Shown: piece after piece, positions 16,424 through 23,871 of the stretch
How positions within the stretch are numbered: position 1 is the stretch's first letter
Layout: each line of letters opens with the position of its first letter
Assembly: GCF_022179225.1 (NCBI RefSeq)
Contig: NZ_BPQL01000070.1
Span: 1-38,257 of the forward strand
Length of the DNA: 38,257 nucleotides
DNA from: Methylobacterium goesingense
GTDB lineage: Bacteria > Pseudomonadota > Alphaproteobacteria > Rhizobiales > Beijerinckiaceae
Reading direction: 5' to 3'
Program-made: the position numbers and the translations under genes
Notes under the pieces: model-generated
The model's database searches: none
Told to the model about the DNA's origin: nothing
Seen by the model: only the letters and a program-made list of their open reading frames with translations

Positions 16424-16801
16424 ATGGAACCAAACCTCGCCCCGCGCGTTTCGGACGCCCCCAACTCGACGCTGGTCCATGCGTCCGGAGCCAGCCGGCA
16501 GTGCCGCGGCTCCTACCGGGTCTCGCCCCAAGGGGCGGCGCTCAACTCCTCCCTGATGAAGGGCCTCGCCGCGGTCATCAAGGACCGCCGGCTGACGGCC
16601 CCCCAGCTTCGGGTGTTGCTCGGGCAGCTCGAGAGCCGGGACAGCGACCTCCGCGACGAGCTCGCGGCGATCCGGTCCCACGACGGCGACCGCATCACCT
16701 GGAAGCGCCTGCTGGTGTTCTGCGACGCCATGAAGGTCGAGGCCGGCGAGCTCATCGCCTCAGTCTACCTCGCCCGCACCGCCGGCCCGAGGGTCCACTG
16801 A
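16424..16801 (+). CDS. small protein with weak resemblance to XRE-type regulators
   Basis: The 125-residue product has an unstructured N-terminus and a helical C-terminal half. The stretch ITWKRLLVFCDAMKVEAGEL resembles the last helices of XRE-family DNA-binding domains (the usual pattern is TLLKLADALGVSLDEL). The recognition helix is not convincing. The start is uncertain: the ATG at 16424 lies in the right arm of a 7-bp hairpin (TTCCATC/GATGGAA, 16410-16429), while a GTG at 16400 adds 8 residues. Its stop codon overlaps the next ATG. A phage-type control protein is plausible given the dyads upstream. Confidence 0.55.
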   Translation: MEPNLAPRVSDAPNSTLVHASGASRQCRGSYRVSPQGAALNSSLMKGLAAVIKDRRLTAPQLRVLLGQLESRDSDLRDELAAIRSHDGDRITWKRLLVFCDAMKVEAGELIASVYLARTAGPRVH

Positions 16802-17067
16802 TGGGCACCCGGCTCGACTTCTCCATGGTCCGCATCCTCGGCGAGGATTGCCGGGCCGTCGACGGCGGGCACGAGCTCGCGCTGACCGCCTACGTGGCCC
16901 AGGTCGACGGCGACCGTCTCGTCGAGCACGCCGCGGTCGCCCGGGTCACCGAGACCTTCGCCGGCTGGGACCCCCAGGACTACCAGCGCGCCAACCTGAA
17001 GCTCCACCGGGCCCTGGCTGCCCGCGTCGCCGAGCTCGCCCTCGCCGCCCGCCGGGAAGAGGGCTGA
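16801..17067 (+). CDS. hypothetical protein
   Basis: An 88-residue soluble, acidic protein with a beta-rich first half (DGGHELALTAYVAQVDGDRLVEHAAVARV) and a helical end (KLHRALAARVAELALAARREEG). The start ATG overlaps the previous stop (TGATG), and the next gene begins 2 bp after its stop. Such coupling is normal for phage gene blocks. Position just before the membrane peptide and endolysin suggests late-region membership. No family recognised. Confidence 0.6.
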   Translation: MGTRLDFSMVRILGEDCRAVDGGHELALTAYVAQVDGDRLVEHAAVARVTETFAGWDPQDYQRANLKLHRALAARVAELALAARREEG

Positions 17068-17069
17068 CC

Positions 17070-17339
17070 ATGTCCCGCAGGCGCAACCCCATCGCCATGG
17101 CCGCCGGCCTCGCCGCGGTCGCCGCCGCCATGGCCCTCGTCATCCGCGAGGCTCAGCCCTCGTCGCCGCCGGCACCACCACCGCCCCCCCGGAAGCGCCG
17201 GTCGAAGCGCATCCCCCGCGAGGTCGTCATCGAGGGCCTGATCGGGACCTACCCCGGCCTGTCCGTCGAGGACGCCGCGCGGATCGCGACGGCGTGGCCG
17301 GGCAACTTCATCGACGCACCCGCAAGGAGAGACCAGTGA
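17070..17339 (+). CDS. small single-pass membrane protein before the endolysin (possible holin or spanin-like)
   Basis: The 89 residues have one N-terminal transmembrane helix (about 8-25, MAAGLAAVAAAMALVI), a Pro-rich linker with six consecutive Pro, a basic patch (RKRRSKRIPRE) and a helical C-terminal segment. The stop overlaps the endolysin GTG start (GTGA), so they are translated together. Family knowledge: phage lysis cassettes put holins or other membrane lysis proteins beside the endolysin. The single helix with a cytoplasmic-like basic tail does not match a named holin class, so the role is only inferred from position. Confidence 0.55.
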   Translation: MSRRRNPIAMAAGLAAVAAAMALVIREAQPSSPPAPPPPPRKRRSKRIPREVVIEGLIGTYPGLSVEDAARIATAWPGNFIDAPARRDQ

Positions 17340-18196
17340 GCGCCGACCGCTATCAGGACGCGATCACCCGCGTGCTCGTCCACGAGGGGGGCTACGTCAA
17401 CGACCCGCGCGATCCGGGCGGCGCCACCATGAAGGGTGTCACCCAGCGCACGTTCGACGGCTACCTCAAGCGGAACGGCAAGCCGTCCCGCCCGGTCCGC
17501 TCGATCACCCAGGCCGAGCTCGGGGCCGTCTACCGCCGCCAGTATTGGGATGCCGTGAAGGGCGACGAGCTCCCCGAGGGGATCGACTACGTCCTGTTCG
17601 ACGGCGCCGTGAACTCGGGCCCGGGCCAGTCCATCAAGTGGCTGCAGCGCGCCCTCGGCGTCCGCGTCGACGGTGTGATCGGCGAGGCGACCGTCCAAGC
17701 CGCGGAAGCCTACCCCGACCACGACGCCCTGGTCGCCGCGATCCTGGAGCGGCGCCTCGCGTTCCTCAAGTCGCTCCGGACCTGGAAGGCGTTCGGCAAG
17801 GGCTGGGGCCGCCGCGTCGTCGAGGTCCGCCAGATCGGGCAGGCGTGGGCCTCCGGTTCGGTCGGGCCCCAGCCGACCTACTTCGCCGGCATGGAGCGCC
17901 GCGGCCTCCTGTCCGACGCCAAGGGCGCGCCGTCCCCGGCCATCGCCGACGCGCTCACCGGTGGTGGAATCGTCGGCACGGTCGTCGACCAGACCGTCTC
18001 GGCGCTGACCCCGCTCCAGGATGCCCTGCCGTCCATCGGCAAGGTCGAGCGACGCCTCGCGGATCGGCCAGTCATCGATCATGAAGGACGGCCCGGCGAA
18101 GGGGTCGAACGAGACCCTCATCGAGGACGCCTGCAGGGGCGCGTCGATCAAGCGGCCGCGGGCCCACGCCATCACGGCGCGCTGTCCCTTGCGTAG
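17336..18196 (+). CDS. phage endolysin, glycoside hydrolase 108 type with peptidoglycan-binding domain (C-terminus replaced)
   Basis: Muralytic enzyme cleaving peptidoglycan glycan strands. The GTG start at 17336 is preceded by AAGGAG. The catalytic domain opens with Glu17 in HEGGYVNDPRDPGGATMKGVTQ, here split as HEGGYVNDP and DPGGATMKGV. A peptidoglycan-binding segment follows (IKWLQRALGVRVDGVIGEATV, about 101-121, core LQRALGVRVDGVIG). Up to about residue 238 (ALPSIGKV) it reads like a normal family member. After that the frame continues as the antisense of a truncated minus-strand gene to a stop at 18196, so the usual C-terminal hydrophobic segment is missing. The junction is near 18045-18060. 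The enzyme core could still be active. Confidence 0.85.
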   Translation: MSADRYQDAITRVLVHEGGYVNDPRDPGGATMKGVTQRTFDGYLKRNGKPSRPVRSITQAELGAVYRRQYWDAVKGDELPEGIDYVLFDGAVNSGPGQSIKWLQRALGVRVDGVIGEATVQAAEAYPDHDALVAAILERRLAFLKSLRTWKAFGKGWGRRVVEVRQIGQAWASGSVGPQPTYFAGMERRGLLSDAKGAPSPAIADALTGGGIVGTVVDQTVSALTPLQDALPSIGKVERRLADRPVIDHEGRPGEGVERDPHRGRLQGRVDQAAAGPRHHGALSLA

Positions 18197-18331
18197 CGCC
18201 CGCTGCCGGGCGGCCTCGCTGACGACGAACGTCACGTCGTAGAGGGCGACTGCGTGCACGTGCGCGACGACGATCCCGGATTCCCGCACACTCCAGACCC
18301 GGCGAACTCTGTTGCGGTAGACGTCTGTCAC
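18045..18331 (-). pseudogene. C-terminally truncated hypothetical gene abutting the endolysin
   Basis: Starts at a GTG (18331) with GGAGG 5 nt upstream, overlapping the stop of the preceding gene as GTGA, so it is a genuine translation start. About 93 residues look like protein, with a beta-rich hydrophobic part (GIVVAHVHAVALYDVTFVVSEAARQ split here as VVAHVHAVAL and DVTFVVSEAARQ) and then GPSFMIDDWPIREA. From about 18050 leftwards the frame is the antisense of the endolysin gene and runs on without a stop to 17249. The natural 3' end has therefore been lost at a junction shared with the endolysin. Function unknown. Confidence 0.6.
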
Positions 18332-18660
18332 TGCTGCCTCCTCTGGACGGCGTCGCGGATTGCCTGGCAGGGCATCAGCCGCCCGGGCGCCGCGAGGACG
18401 GCTCTGAGGGCTAGGTCGACGAGGAGCCCCTGCACGGGCCCGGGGCGCCGGCCGGGAACGGGGGCAAACGAGAAGCTCACCGCCTCGGCCTCGGCCGCGA
18501 GAGCCGCTGCCCGGTCGAGGGGAAGCTGCCCCGCCTGCCACGCCCGCTCGGCCTCGGAGACCCGGGCGGCGAGACCGCGGGACACGAGGCGGCAAGTCCG
18601 GCCGGCCTGCCAGCCGGACTTGATGCGCCTGCGGGAGGCGGCGAAATCAAACGTCGTCAT
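18328..18660 (-). CDS. hypothetical protein in AAA+ ATPase operon
   Basis: The 110-residue product is Ala/Arg-rich and helical, with a central segment LPLDRAAALAAEAEAVSFSFAP and a C-terminal helix. The ATG at 18660 follows GGGAGGGG at about 7 nt. A GTG at 18666 overlaps that RBS and is less likely. It starts 13 bp after the AAA+ ATPase gene and overlaps the next gene by 4 bp, so the three form one unit. No domain recognised. Confidence 0.65.
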   Translation of the reverse strand: MTTFDFAASRRRIKSGWQAGRTCRLVSRGLAARVSEAERAWQAGQLPLDRAAALAAEAEAVSFSFAPVPGRRPGPVQGLLVDLALRAVLAAPGRLMPCQAIRDAVQRRQQ

Positions 18661-18673
18661 GATCACCCCTCCC

Positions 18674-20299
18674 TCAGTTCCGCGTCGCCAGGTGCTCGCG
18701 CGAGGCGAGTACGGTTTCGATCAGCCGGCGCAGGACGCGGACGGACCCGCCGGGCCAGTTCTCCGCCAGGACGCCGGCTTCCTCCTCGTCGAGGTCCGGG
18801 AGCCACGTCGCATCGAGGCCGCGCTCGCGGCGAACGTCGGCAAGGATGCCCTTCGTCAGCGAAGGCAGCGACGCCGCCGTCCGGGGGCCCAGCGTCAGGA
18901 CGCGGAACCGGGACAGCAGGGCCGGATCGAGGCCGGCGACGCTGTTCGCCGTGGCGAGCCAGCTCACCGCCGAGAGGTCGGTCGGGCACTCCAGGAAGGG
19001 ATCCTGGTACCGCCTCGACGTCTCCGCCTCCGTGAGGGCCAGGACGCCGTCGACGAGCCTGCCGTTGTCCGCCCTGGTCCCCGCGCGGGAGAGCTCATCG
19101 AGGACGACGAGCACGCTCGCCGCGCCGGCCTGCTTGATCGCCTGCAGGGGCACCGTCGCCCGGCCGGTGCTCCACTGGCGGGACGTCCCGATCAGGCTGG
19201 AATCCGCGACGCCCCCGCACGAGTAGACCGTCACGGCCAGCCCCAGGATCTCGCCCAACCGCCGCGTCAGGCGCGACTTGCCCGTGCCCGGGGGGCCGAG
19301 CAGGAGGGTCGGTGGCAGGTGCACGAAGCTCCGCCCGGCCAGCGGGACGAGGATCGCGTCGATGACCGCGGCGTCGTCCGGGAACTCGGACACGAGCACC
19401 CGCCGCGCCTCGGCCAGGTCGGGGACGACGGCCAGCGGCAACGCCTTTCCGGCGAGGGGCGCCCACTCCGTCCGGGCAGTGCTGCCCGTGCTCCTACCGG
19501 CGCGCGCGCCGTTCTCGGCGCTGCCGGGCAGGTGCTCGACGGACGCCAAGACGACCAGGCTCGGCCCTGCGGCACGCTCCCGATCCGCCTTCTCGCGGGC
19601 CGCCTTCGCCCGGGCCTCGGCGGCCCACGACGGCTCGGGCTCTTCATCCTCGGGCGCGGCCGCCCGGGTTGCATCGTGGATCGTGGCGTCCCCGGATTGC
19701 AGGGCGCTCGCCAAGGCGCCAAGGCCGGGATTCCCCGGACGCCAGGCGTACCGCACGTCCGCCGACAGCCCGACCAACGCCGAGGCGTACTTGTGCCCCT
19801 CCTGGCCGTGCTCGACCAACCAGGCAGCCCTCTCCCGGCAGTAATCTCGGCCGGCGCGGTCGCCACACTCGGCGAGGCAGCCGGCCGCCGCTCCGGCAAG
19901 CTGCTCCAACTCGACGCGAAGGACGACTGCATCGTCGAGGTCCTCGGGGTCGAGGTCGAGCCGCTCGTCGAGCTCCTGCAACCTGCGCTCGCACGTCTCC
20001 AGGAGGGCGAGGAGGCGGACGTAGCCCGTGTGGGCGCGCCTGGGATCAGTCCAGCCCTTGTCGCGGACGTCCTCGGCTGTGCTCCACGCGGCCTGCCAAA
20101 GCCCCAGCACGCCGTCATCGTCGCCGAAGCGCAGCAAGTCGCGGCGCCGCGGCCGGTCCCGCGGGCAGCGGACGGTCAGGAGGAGTTCCAACAGCCGGAA
20201 CGGCGAGTCGTGTCGGAAGGGAGGAGGCAGGGTGCCGTTCAGGACGGCGTCGAGCGTCACAGCGGACGCGGCCTCGCGCGAGGTGCGATTGTTCTGCAT
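18674..20299 (-). CDS. AAA+ ATPase, MoxR/Lon-like module
   Basis: The 541-residue protein has a non-conserved helical N-terminal half (about 1-260) and a C-terminal AAA+ module. Walker A is GPPGTGKS (about 334-341), Walker B is VLVVLDELSR (about 391-400), sensor 1 lies in WLATANSVAGLDPALLSRF, and the arginine finger is the Arg of SRF. No Lon protease Ser/Lys dyad or HEAT repeats are seen. ATPases of this type remodel protein or nucleic-acid complexes. AAGGA precedes the ATG. It is followed in the operon by two small unknown genes. Role in the element is unknown; a defence or replication function is possible but not shown. Confidence 0.8.
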   Translation of the reverse strand: MQNNRTSREAASAVTLDAVLNGTLPPPFRHDSPFRLLELLLTVRCPRDRPRRRDLLRFGDDDGVLGLWQAAWSTAEDVRDKGWTDPRRAHTGYVRLLALLETCERRLQELDERLDLDPEDLDDAVVLRVELEQLAGAAAGCLAECGDRAGRDYCRERAAWLVEHGQEGHKYASALVGLSADVRYAWRPGNPGLGALASALQSGDATIHDATRAAAPEDEEPEPSWAAEARAKAAREKADRERAAGPSLVVLASVEHLPGSAENGARAGRSTGSTARTEWAPLAGKALPLAVVPDLAEARRVLVSEFPDDAAVIDAILVPLAGRSFVHLPPTLLLGPPGTGKSRLTRRLGEILGLAVTVYSCGGVADSSLIGTSRQWSTGRATVPLQAIKQAGAASVLVVLDELSRAGTRADNGRLVDGVLALTEAETSRRYQDPFLECPTDLSAVSWLATANSVAGLDPALLSRFRVLTLGPRTAASLPSLTKGILADVRRERGLDATWLPDLDEEEAGVLAENWPGGSVRVLRRLIETVLASREHLATRN

Positions 20300-20341
20300 G
20301 TTCGGTTTCCTTCGACCAAGAGCTCGGGTGAAAACCGCAAG

Positions 20342-20351
20342 CTCACGTGAG
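20342..20351. promoter_or_regulatory. 10-bp palindrome upstream of the AAA+ operon
   Basis: CTCACGTGAG, a perfect palindrome, lies 43 bp upstream of the ATPase ATG in the 73-bp gap after the preceding minus-strand gene. A TATAGT hexamer lies next to it on the minus strand. Candidate operator; chance is possible. Confidence 0.35.
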
Positions 20352-20372
20352 TTTGACTATAGGAGGAAGGTG

Positions 20373-20912
20373 TTACTGATCTCCTTCCTGGGTCTTCAAA
20401 AAACGGAAATGTTCACGCTCGGCGCGGGCATGATCTATTTCCGCATAGGCTTTCTCCATCTCGACGCGGGCCATCCCGCCGAGATACGCACGCTCCCGCA
20501 TGCTGGGGCCCTGGTCGACGCCCTTTCCTTTGGAGTAAGGCCCCCGGTCGCAGAGCTCGGCCGAGGCCAGCAGCATGTACCCAAACGCCCTTGGGCAACT
20601 GGACGTCGCGGCCCGACCGAGGAGCGTGTAGACCCACGCCGCCACGCCGAAGCGTTCGATCCTGTCGCGGGTCACCGTGCGCCGGTTTAGGCCCGTCACC
20701 CGCCCCAAATCGGTGCTCCACTCGTTGCCGAAAATGACCACGGCGGCCTCCTCGACGGCATCGGACAGGTCGCGTCCGATCTCATCGAACGGAACGGCCT
20801 CGCCGTCGATGTGCGGGGTCTTGTCGACGAAGGAGAGGACCTGCCCGTCGATTGTGCCGACGGGGACGCCAACGTCGGCCTTGGCTCCGGGGTGGAGGAT
20901 GATGCGCGCCAT
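20373..20912 (-). CDS. hypothetical protein, possible helix-turn-helix
   Basis: A 179-residue product from the ATG at 20912. A TTG at 20966 would add 18 unlikely residues. The first third (MARIILHPGAKADVGVPVGTIDGQVLSFVD split as MARIILHPGAKADVG and DGQVLSFVD) looks beta-rich. The middle, WSTDLGRVTGLNRRTVTRDR, resembles a helix-turn-helix of the kind seen in phage proteins that decide on binding sites by DxxxVTGLNxRTV. The C-terminal part is a charged helix (EMEKAYAEIDHARAERE). No named family. It begins 71 bp after the next gene upstream, separated by a 7-bp GC hairpin. Confidence 0.6.
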   Translation of the reverse strand: MARIILHPGAKADVGVPVGTIDGQVLSFVDKTPHIDGEAVPFDEIGRDLSDAVEEAAVVIFGNEWSTDLGRVTGLNRRTVTRDRIERFGVAAWVYTLLGRAATSSCPRAFGYMLLASAELCDRGPYSKGKGVDQGPSMRERAYLGGMARVEMEKAYAEIDHARAEREHFRFLKTQEGDQ

Positions 20913-20934
20913 GGGGGGAGGCCCTCGAATCAAT

Positions 20935-20959
20935 AGGGCGGCCCCTTCTGGACCGCCCT
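20935..20959 (-). terminator. possible weak terminator or attenuator hairpin
   Basis: AGGGCGG (20935-20941) pairs with CCGCCCT (20953-20959) across an 11-nt loop. It lies between two minus-strand genes. On the minus strand it is followed by ATTGATTC, with no run of T, so termination would be weak. Confidence 0.35.
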
Positions 20960-20983
20960 TGGACAACGTGGATGGGTGGGGTT

Positions 20984-21259
20984 TTAGGCGCGGTTCTTGT
21001 TGAAATGCGCCACAGCTTCGAACAGGCGCTTCTTCGAGTAAGCCGCGTACTGCTGCGCCTGCTCCAGCGACAGCTGCGAGGTCGCGAGCGCGAGCTCCTC
21101 CTTCCCCTTCTCAAGCTTCCACACGACCCGGATCGCATGGGGGAAGAGCTTGCTCGCGGGGACTTGGACGAGGCTCTCGACGTACCGGGCGTACTCCCAG
21201 GCAGTCCTGAAGAGGACGGGGCGGTCGTAGCGCTTCTGCTTGTTGGATTCCGTTGTCAT
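20984..21259 (-). CDS. hypothetical protein
   Basis: A 91-residue protein with a Lys/Gln/Tyr content higher than most of its neighbours (VWKLEKGKEELALATSQLSL, QQYAAYSKKRLFEAVAHFNK). It is probably helical and cytoplasmic. The ATG at 21259 is preceded by GGAGGG at about 7 nt, a strong ribosome binding site. It shares the strand with the following gene. No family recognised. The composition suggests acquisition from a different source than the core genome. Confidence 0.68.
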   Translation of the reverse strand: MTTESNKQKRYDRPVLFRTAWEYARYVESLVQVPASKLFPHAIRVVWKLEKGKEELALATSQLSLEQAQQYAAYSKKRLFEAVAHFNKNRA

Positions 21260-21364
21260 TACTTCCCTCCAGGGAGTCTCTAAGCGGCGGAGTAGATCTC
21301 ACCGCGGGGCGGCCGGTCGGCGCTCCCCGATCCCCCAGCACGCCGGGGGAGAAGGGAGGGCCGC

Positions 21365-21709
21365 TCAGGCGGCTAGGGGCTGGGTGTGCCGGACCTCTTC
21401 CGCCAGGGCGGTGGCGAGGGCGGCCTGGAGGACCTGCTGCTGCTCCTGCAGTTTGAGCCAGATCTGGGCCAAGGCGAACCCGTTCTTGCTGCGCCCGGTG
21501 AGGATGATCTCGCGGATGTCGGCGAGGGCCTCATCAGTGCGGGCGAGGTTCGCGCGGATGCCCTCGATGCTCGTGGGGATCGGATCGGGGCGGCGCTGGA
21601 GGTACCGATCCTCGAACGTCCACACGAACAGCACGGGCCACACGAGGACGCGCCACGCGAAGCGGAGGATGATGGACAGACGGATTCTGGCAGTGGACTT
21701 GAGCTTCAT
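21365..21709 (-). CDS. hypothetical membrane protein with one transmembrane helix
   Basis: A 114-residue product from the ATG at 21709 with a basic N-terminus (MKLKSTARIRL), a hydrophobic helix rich in Trp and Phe (FAWRVLVWPVLFVWTF) and a cytoplasmic-type coiled tail (LAQIWLKLQEQQQVLQAAL). The ribosome binding site is weak (GAGG at about 11 nt). An ATG at 21763 would add 18 residues. The arrangement of membrane anchor plus coiled coil is common in small phage and plasmid proteins. No function can be assigned. Confidence 0.6.
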   Translation of the reverse strand: MKLKSTARIRLSIILRFAWRVLVWPVLFVWTFEDRYLQRRPDPIPTSIEGIRANLARTDEALADIREIILTGRSKNGFALAQIWLKLQEQQQVLQAALATALAEEVRHTQPLAA

Positions 21710-22127
21710 TTCTGGTCGGCCTCTAGAGATGAGGAGTTCGAAAGCTGGGCGGGCATCGGCCACACCGCACTGGGAAGAATACGGACGGCGGGATCGCCGT
21801 CAAGCTGCGAGGTGCACTATCCACAACGAGAAAGGGCCCCCGGTGAAGGGAGCCCTGCTCGTAGTCCGCACCCCAGATGGAGTGAACCGTGGTCGAATGA
21901 CCAGCGGGGGTCTTCGTAGGGTCTGTCCTCCCTAGACTGGGAGGGATCGTGAACCAGAGGCTAAGAAAGTCGCGTTGGTTGGTTTGCCCGACAACGTGCC
22001 GGCTGACCTCAAGATAGCCAGCCCGCCGCCCCCGTCAATCGCCTCGTGCCGCCTCGGTTAACGCCGGGCTGGATCATCGCCTGGTCGCTGCGGAGACTTC
22101 TCGAAGGATCGATTCGAGGGGACCCCA
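21710..22127. other. 418-bp divergent intergenic region
   Basis: Separates leftward genes from the rightward block starting at 22128, so it should carry promoters for both. It contains a hairpin, AGGGCCCCC (21833-21841) against GGGAGCCCT (21848-21856) with one mismatch and a GGTGAA loop. No supported gene is present. Confidence 0.5.
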
Positions 22128-22671
22128 GTGGGCACAGGTTGGCACGTACCGGAGCAAGGCGGCCCGCCCGGGATCGAGCCCGGCTTCTACGCCGAGGATC
22201 AGGCGGCCCTCGACGCGCTGCTGGCCGATCCGACGACCGAGCACGCCTTGGTCGCCCCGGGCGCGCCGTCGCCGCTCGTCCACGGGCAGCGCGCCCGCGT
22301 GGCGACGCCCGAGCAGGCTGAGGTCCTCCGGGCGCACGAATCGCGGCCTGCGCCCGCCGGCATCCATCCTGCCCGTACGATCCCGTTCAACGACCTGATC
22401 AGGGGTCTGGAGCGCGCTCGGTCCGCCGGCCTCGTCAGTCGGAAGACCTGCCAGGACACGGGGCTGATCCTCTACTGCTACACGCAGCGCTGCGTGTACG
22501 ACCACGGCTGGGATGCCTTCACGCTGCTGGCCCGCGGGCTGATCATCGACCCATTCCGTGGCGCCGTGGTTGCGACGCCCTTCCCGAAATTCTTCAATCA
22601 GGCCGACGAACAACCTGCTCGACGGCTACGGCTCGTCCGCCGCCCTCGGCCGCGTGATGGAGGCCGCCTGA
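22128..22671 (+). pseudogene. remnant of a T4 Rnl1-like RNA ligase N-terminus, catalytic domain lost
   Basis: Translation starts at a GTG (22128) after GAGGGG. Residues about 95-160 match the N-terminal part of RNA ligases of the T4 Rnl1 type: ILYCYTQRCVYDHGWDAF, then LLARGLIIDP and VVATPFPKFFN. In that family the adenylated Lys of KxDGS follows shortly after KFFN. Here it is missing, because the frame turns into low-complexity Arg-rich sequence at about 22598. In the +1 frame a normal-looking C-terminus (NNLLDGYGSSAALGRVMEAA) ends at 22671, one base before the next gene. A deletion fusing two genes out of frame fits best. No ligase activity expected. Confidence 0.6.
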
Positions 22672-22672
22672 T

Positions 22673-22903
22673 ATGGCCGACCTGTCGATCTTCAAGCCGG
22701 ACCTCAAGGGCCTGCTCTCCCTCGAAAAGCGCGAGCTCGCCCGCCGCGTCCTGGAGCTCCACGACGAGCTCGTCCGGGAGCGCGCCCGGCGGGAGGAGGC
22801 GGAAGCTCAGATCCGCGTGCCCTCATGGGAGAGGGGCTTCGTCAAGGACACCGGCCGCGCCCGGGACGCCGACCTGCCGGCCGTGGGGTCCTTCCATGGC
22901 TGA
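22673..22903 (+). CDS. small hypothetical protein, coiled-coil
   Basis: A 76-residue product starting MADLSIFKPDLKGLLSLEKR, followed by a charged helix (RRVLELHDELVRERARREEA). The ATG follows GGAGG at about 9 nt and lies one base after the stop of the preceding fused gene. It overlaps the next gene by 8 bp. This begins a run of seven tightly packed small genes of phage early type. No family recognised. Confidence 0.6.
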   Translation: MADLSIFKPDLKGLLSLEKRELARRVLELHDELVRERARREEAEAQIRVPSWERGFVKDTGRARDADLPAVGSFHG

Positions 22904-23213
22904 GAAGCACACCACAACGTCCGGCATCATCATCGGAAGCGCGACCTGGGAGGCGTTCGTCGTCGGCCCCATGGCGCGCGATGCCCTCGGCGCCATCGGT
23001 CATCGGTCCGACGTGGAGGCGATCCGCATCGAGGCGGCGGGCGGCGAGTACACGCTCAATCGGGAGCCAGTCTCCAAGTCCGACGCGGACCTCGTCTTCA
23101 ACGCCTGGCGCTGCGACCCGAAGCGGTTCTCCGAGGACGCGAGCGAGAAGCTGATCGAGCACATGCGCAGGGCCATCACGGTCAGGCGGTTGCTGGGAGG
23201 GACGGCGGCATGA
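22896..23213 (+). CDS. hypothetical protein
   Basis: A 105-residue protein: MAEKHTTTSGIIIGSATWEA, then a short beta-rich middle and a helical C-terminus (SEKLIEHMRRAITVRRLLGG). The same frame is open back to 22128 through the ligase remnant, but the start at 22896 marks where protein-like composition resumes. Its stop overlaps the next ATG (ATGA). No recognised domain. Confidence 0.6.
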   Translation: MAEKHTTTSGIIIGSATWEAFVVGPMARDALGAIGHRSDVEAIRIEAAGGEYTLNREPVSKSDADLVFNAWRCDPKRFSEDASEKLIEHMRRAITVRRLLGGTAA

Positions 23214-23860
23214 CCGAGGCTTGGGCTGGGCGCACCTTCCGCAACGCGGCGCCCCTGACGCTGCGAGGGGACAACCCCGTCGACGGCTACTCCGCGGAGG
23301 ACCTGCGTGGGCATGGGTGGGCGCCGGGCGGGTACATGGGCACCTGCCAGGACTGTGTGGAAGTCCACGTCGGTGGCGACAAGCGGTGCCGGCGATGCCG
23401 GGCGTGCGCGATCAAGGCCCTGGAGGCTTCCCGCAACCGTCCGAGATGGCAGAGCGGGCACAAGGGGATCCCGACCGACCGTCCGGTGTGGGCGTACTTC
23501 TACTGGAGCGGCAGCAGCGAAGACGAGGACATCATGCTGCTGCACGGCATCTCGGACGAGGGCGGTGAGGTGTTCACCGTCCAGCACGAGAGGGTCCGCG
23601 ACTGGGACCGGTACGGCCACGTCATCTGCTGGATCGACGTCGAGGAGCGCCCGGCGCTCTCCGTCGAGGCGGTCGACGCCATCGTGGCTGCCTTGGCCGA
23701 CCAGCGGAGCATCCACTGGTCCTGCGCCGACCACATCGTCGAAGACTGGCTGCACCAGACGGCCCTGCAGGCGGTCGTCGACGGGCACCGGGACGCCACG
23801 CGAATCGCGGCGGCCGCGCTCAAGAGCCGCGAGCTCGACTTCTCCCGGTACTACGGCTGA
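23210..23860 (+). CDS. hypothetical protein with zinc-ribbon-like cysteine cluster
   Basis: A 216-residue protein. Near residues 46-66 the cysteines are arranged CQDC, fourteen residues, then CRRCRAC, the pattern of a treble-clef or zinc-ribbon knuckle as found in many phage proteins. The remaining part (WAYFYWSGSSEDEDIMLLHG and VICWIDVEERPALSVEAVDA) looks globular. Start overlaps the previous stop as ATGA. A DNA- or RNA-binding role is possible from the cysteine knuckle, but no family is recognised. Confidence 0.65.
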   Translation: MTEAWAGRTFRNAAPLTLRGDNPVDGYSAEDLRGHGWAPGGYMGTCQDCVEVHVGGDKRCRRCRACAIKALEASRNRPRWQSGHKGIPTDRPVWAYFYWSGSSEDEDIMLLHGISDEGGEVFTVQHERVRDWDRYGHVICWIDVEERPALSVEAVDAIVAALADQRSIHWSCADHIVEDWLHQTALQAVVDGHRDATRIAAAALKSRELDFSRYYG

Positions 23861-23871
23861 GGGCGACGACC

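Noticed and set aside
18254..20350. A 698-residue open frame on the plus strand
   Set aside because: Antisense of the AAA+ ATPase with Walker motifs on the minus strand.
22128..23213. One continuous 361-residue protein
   Set aside because: The middle part (about 22600-22895) is shadow sequence over the 76-residue gene; the ends belong to a ligase remnant and a separate 105-residue gene.
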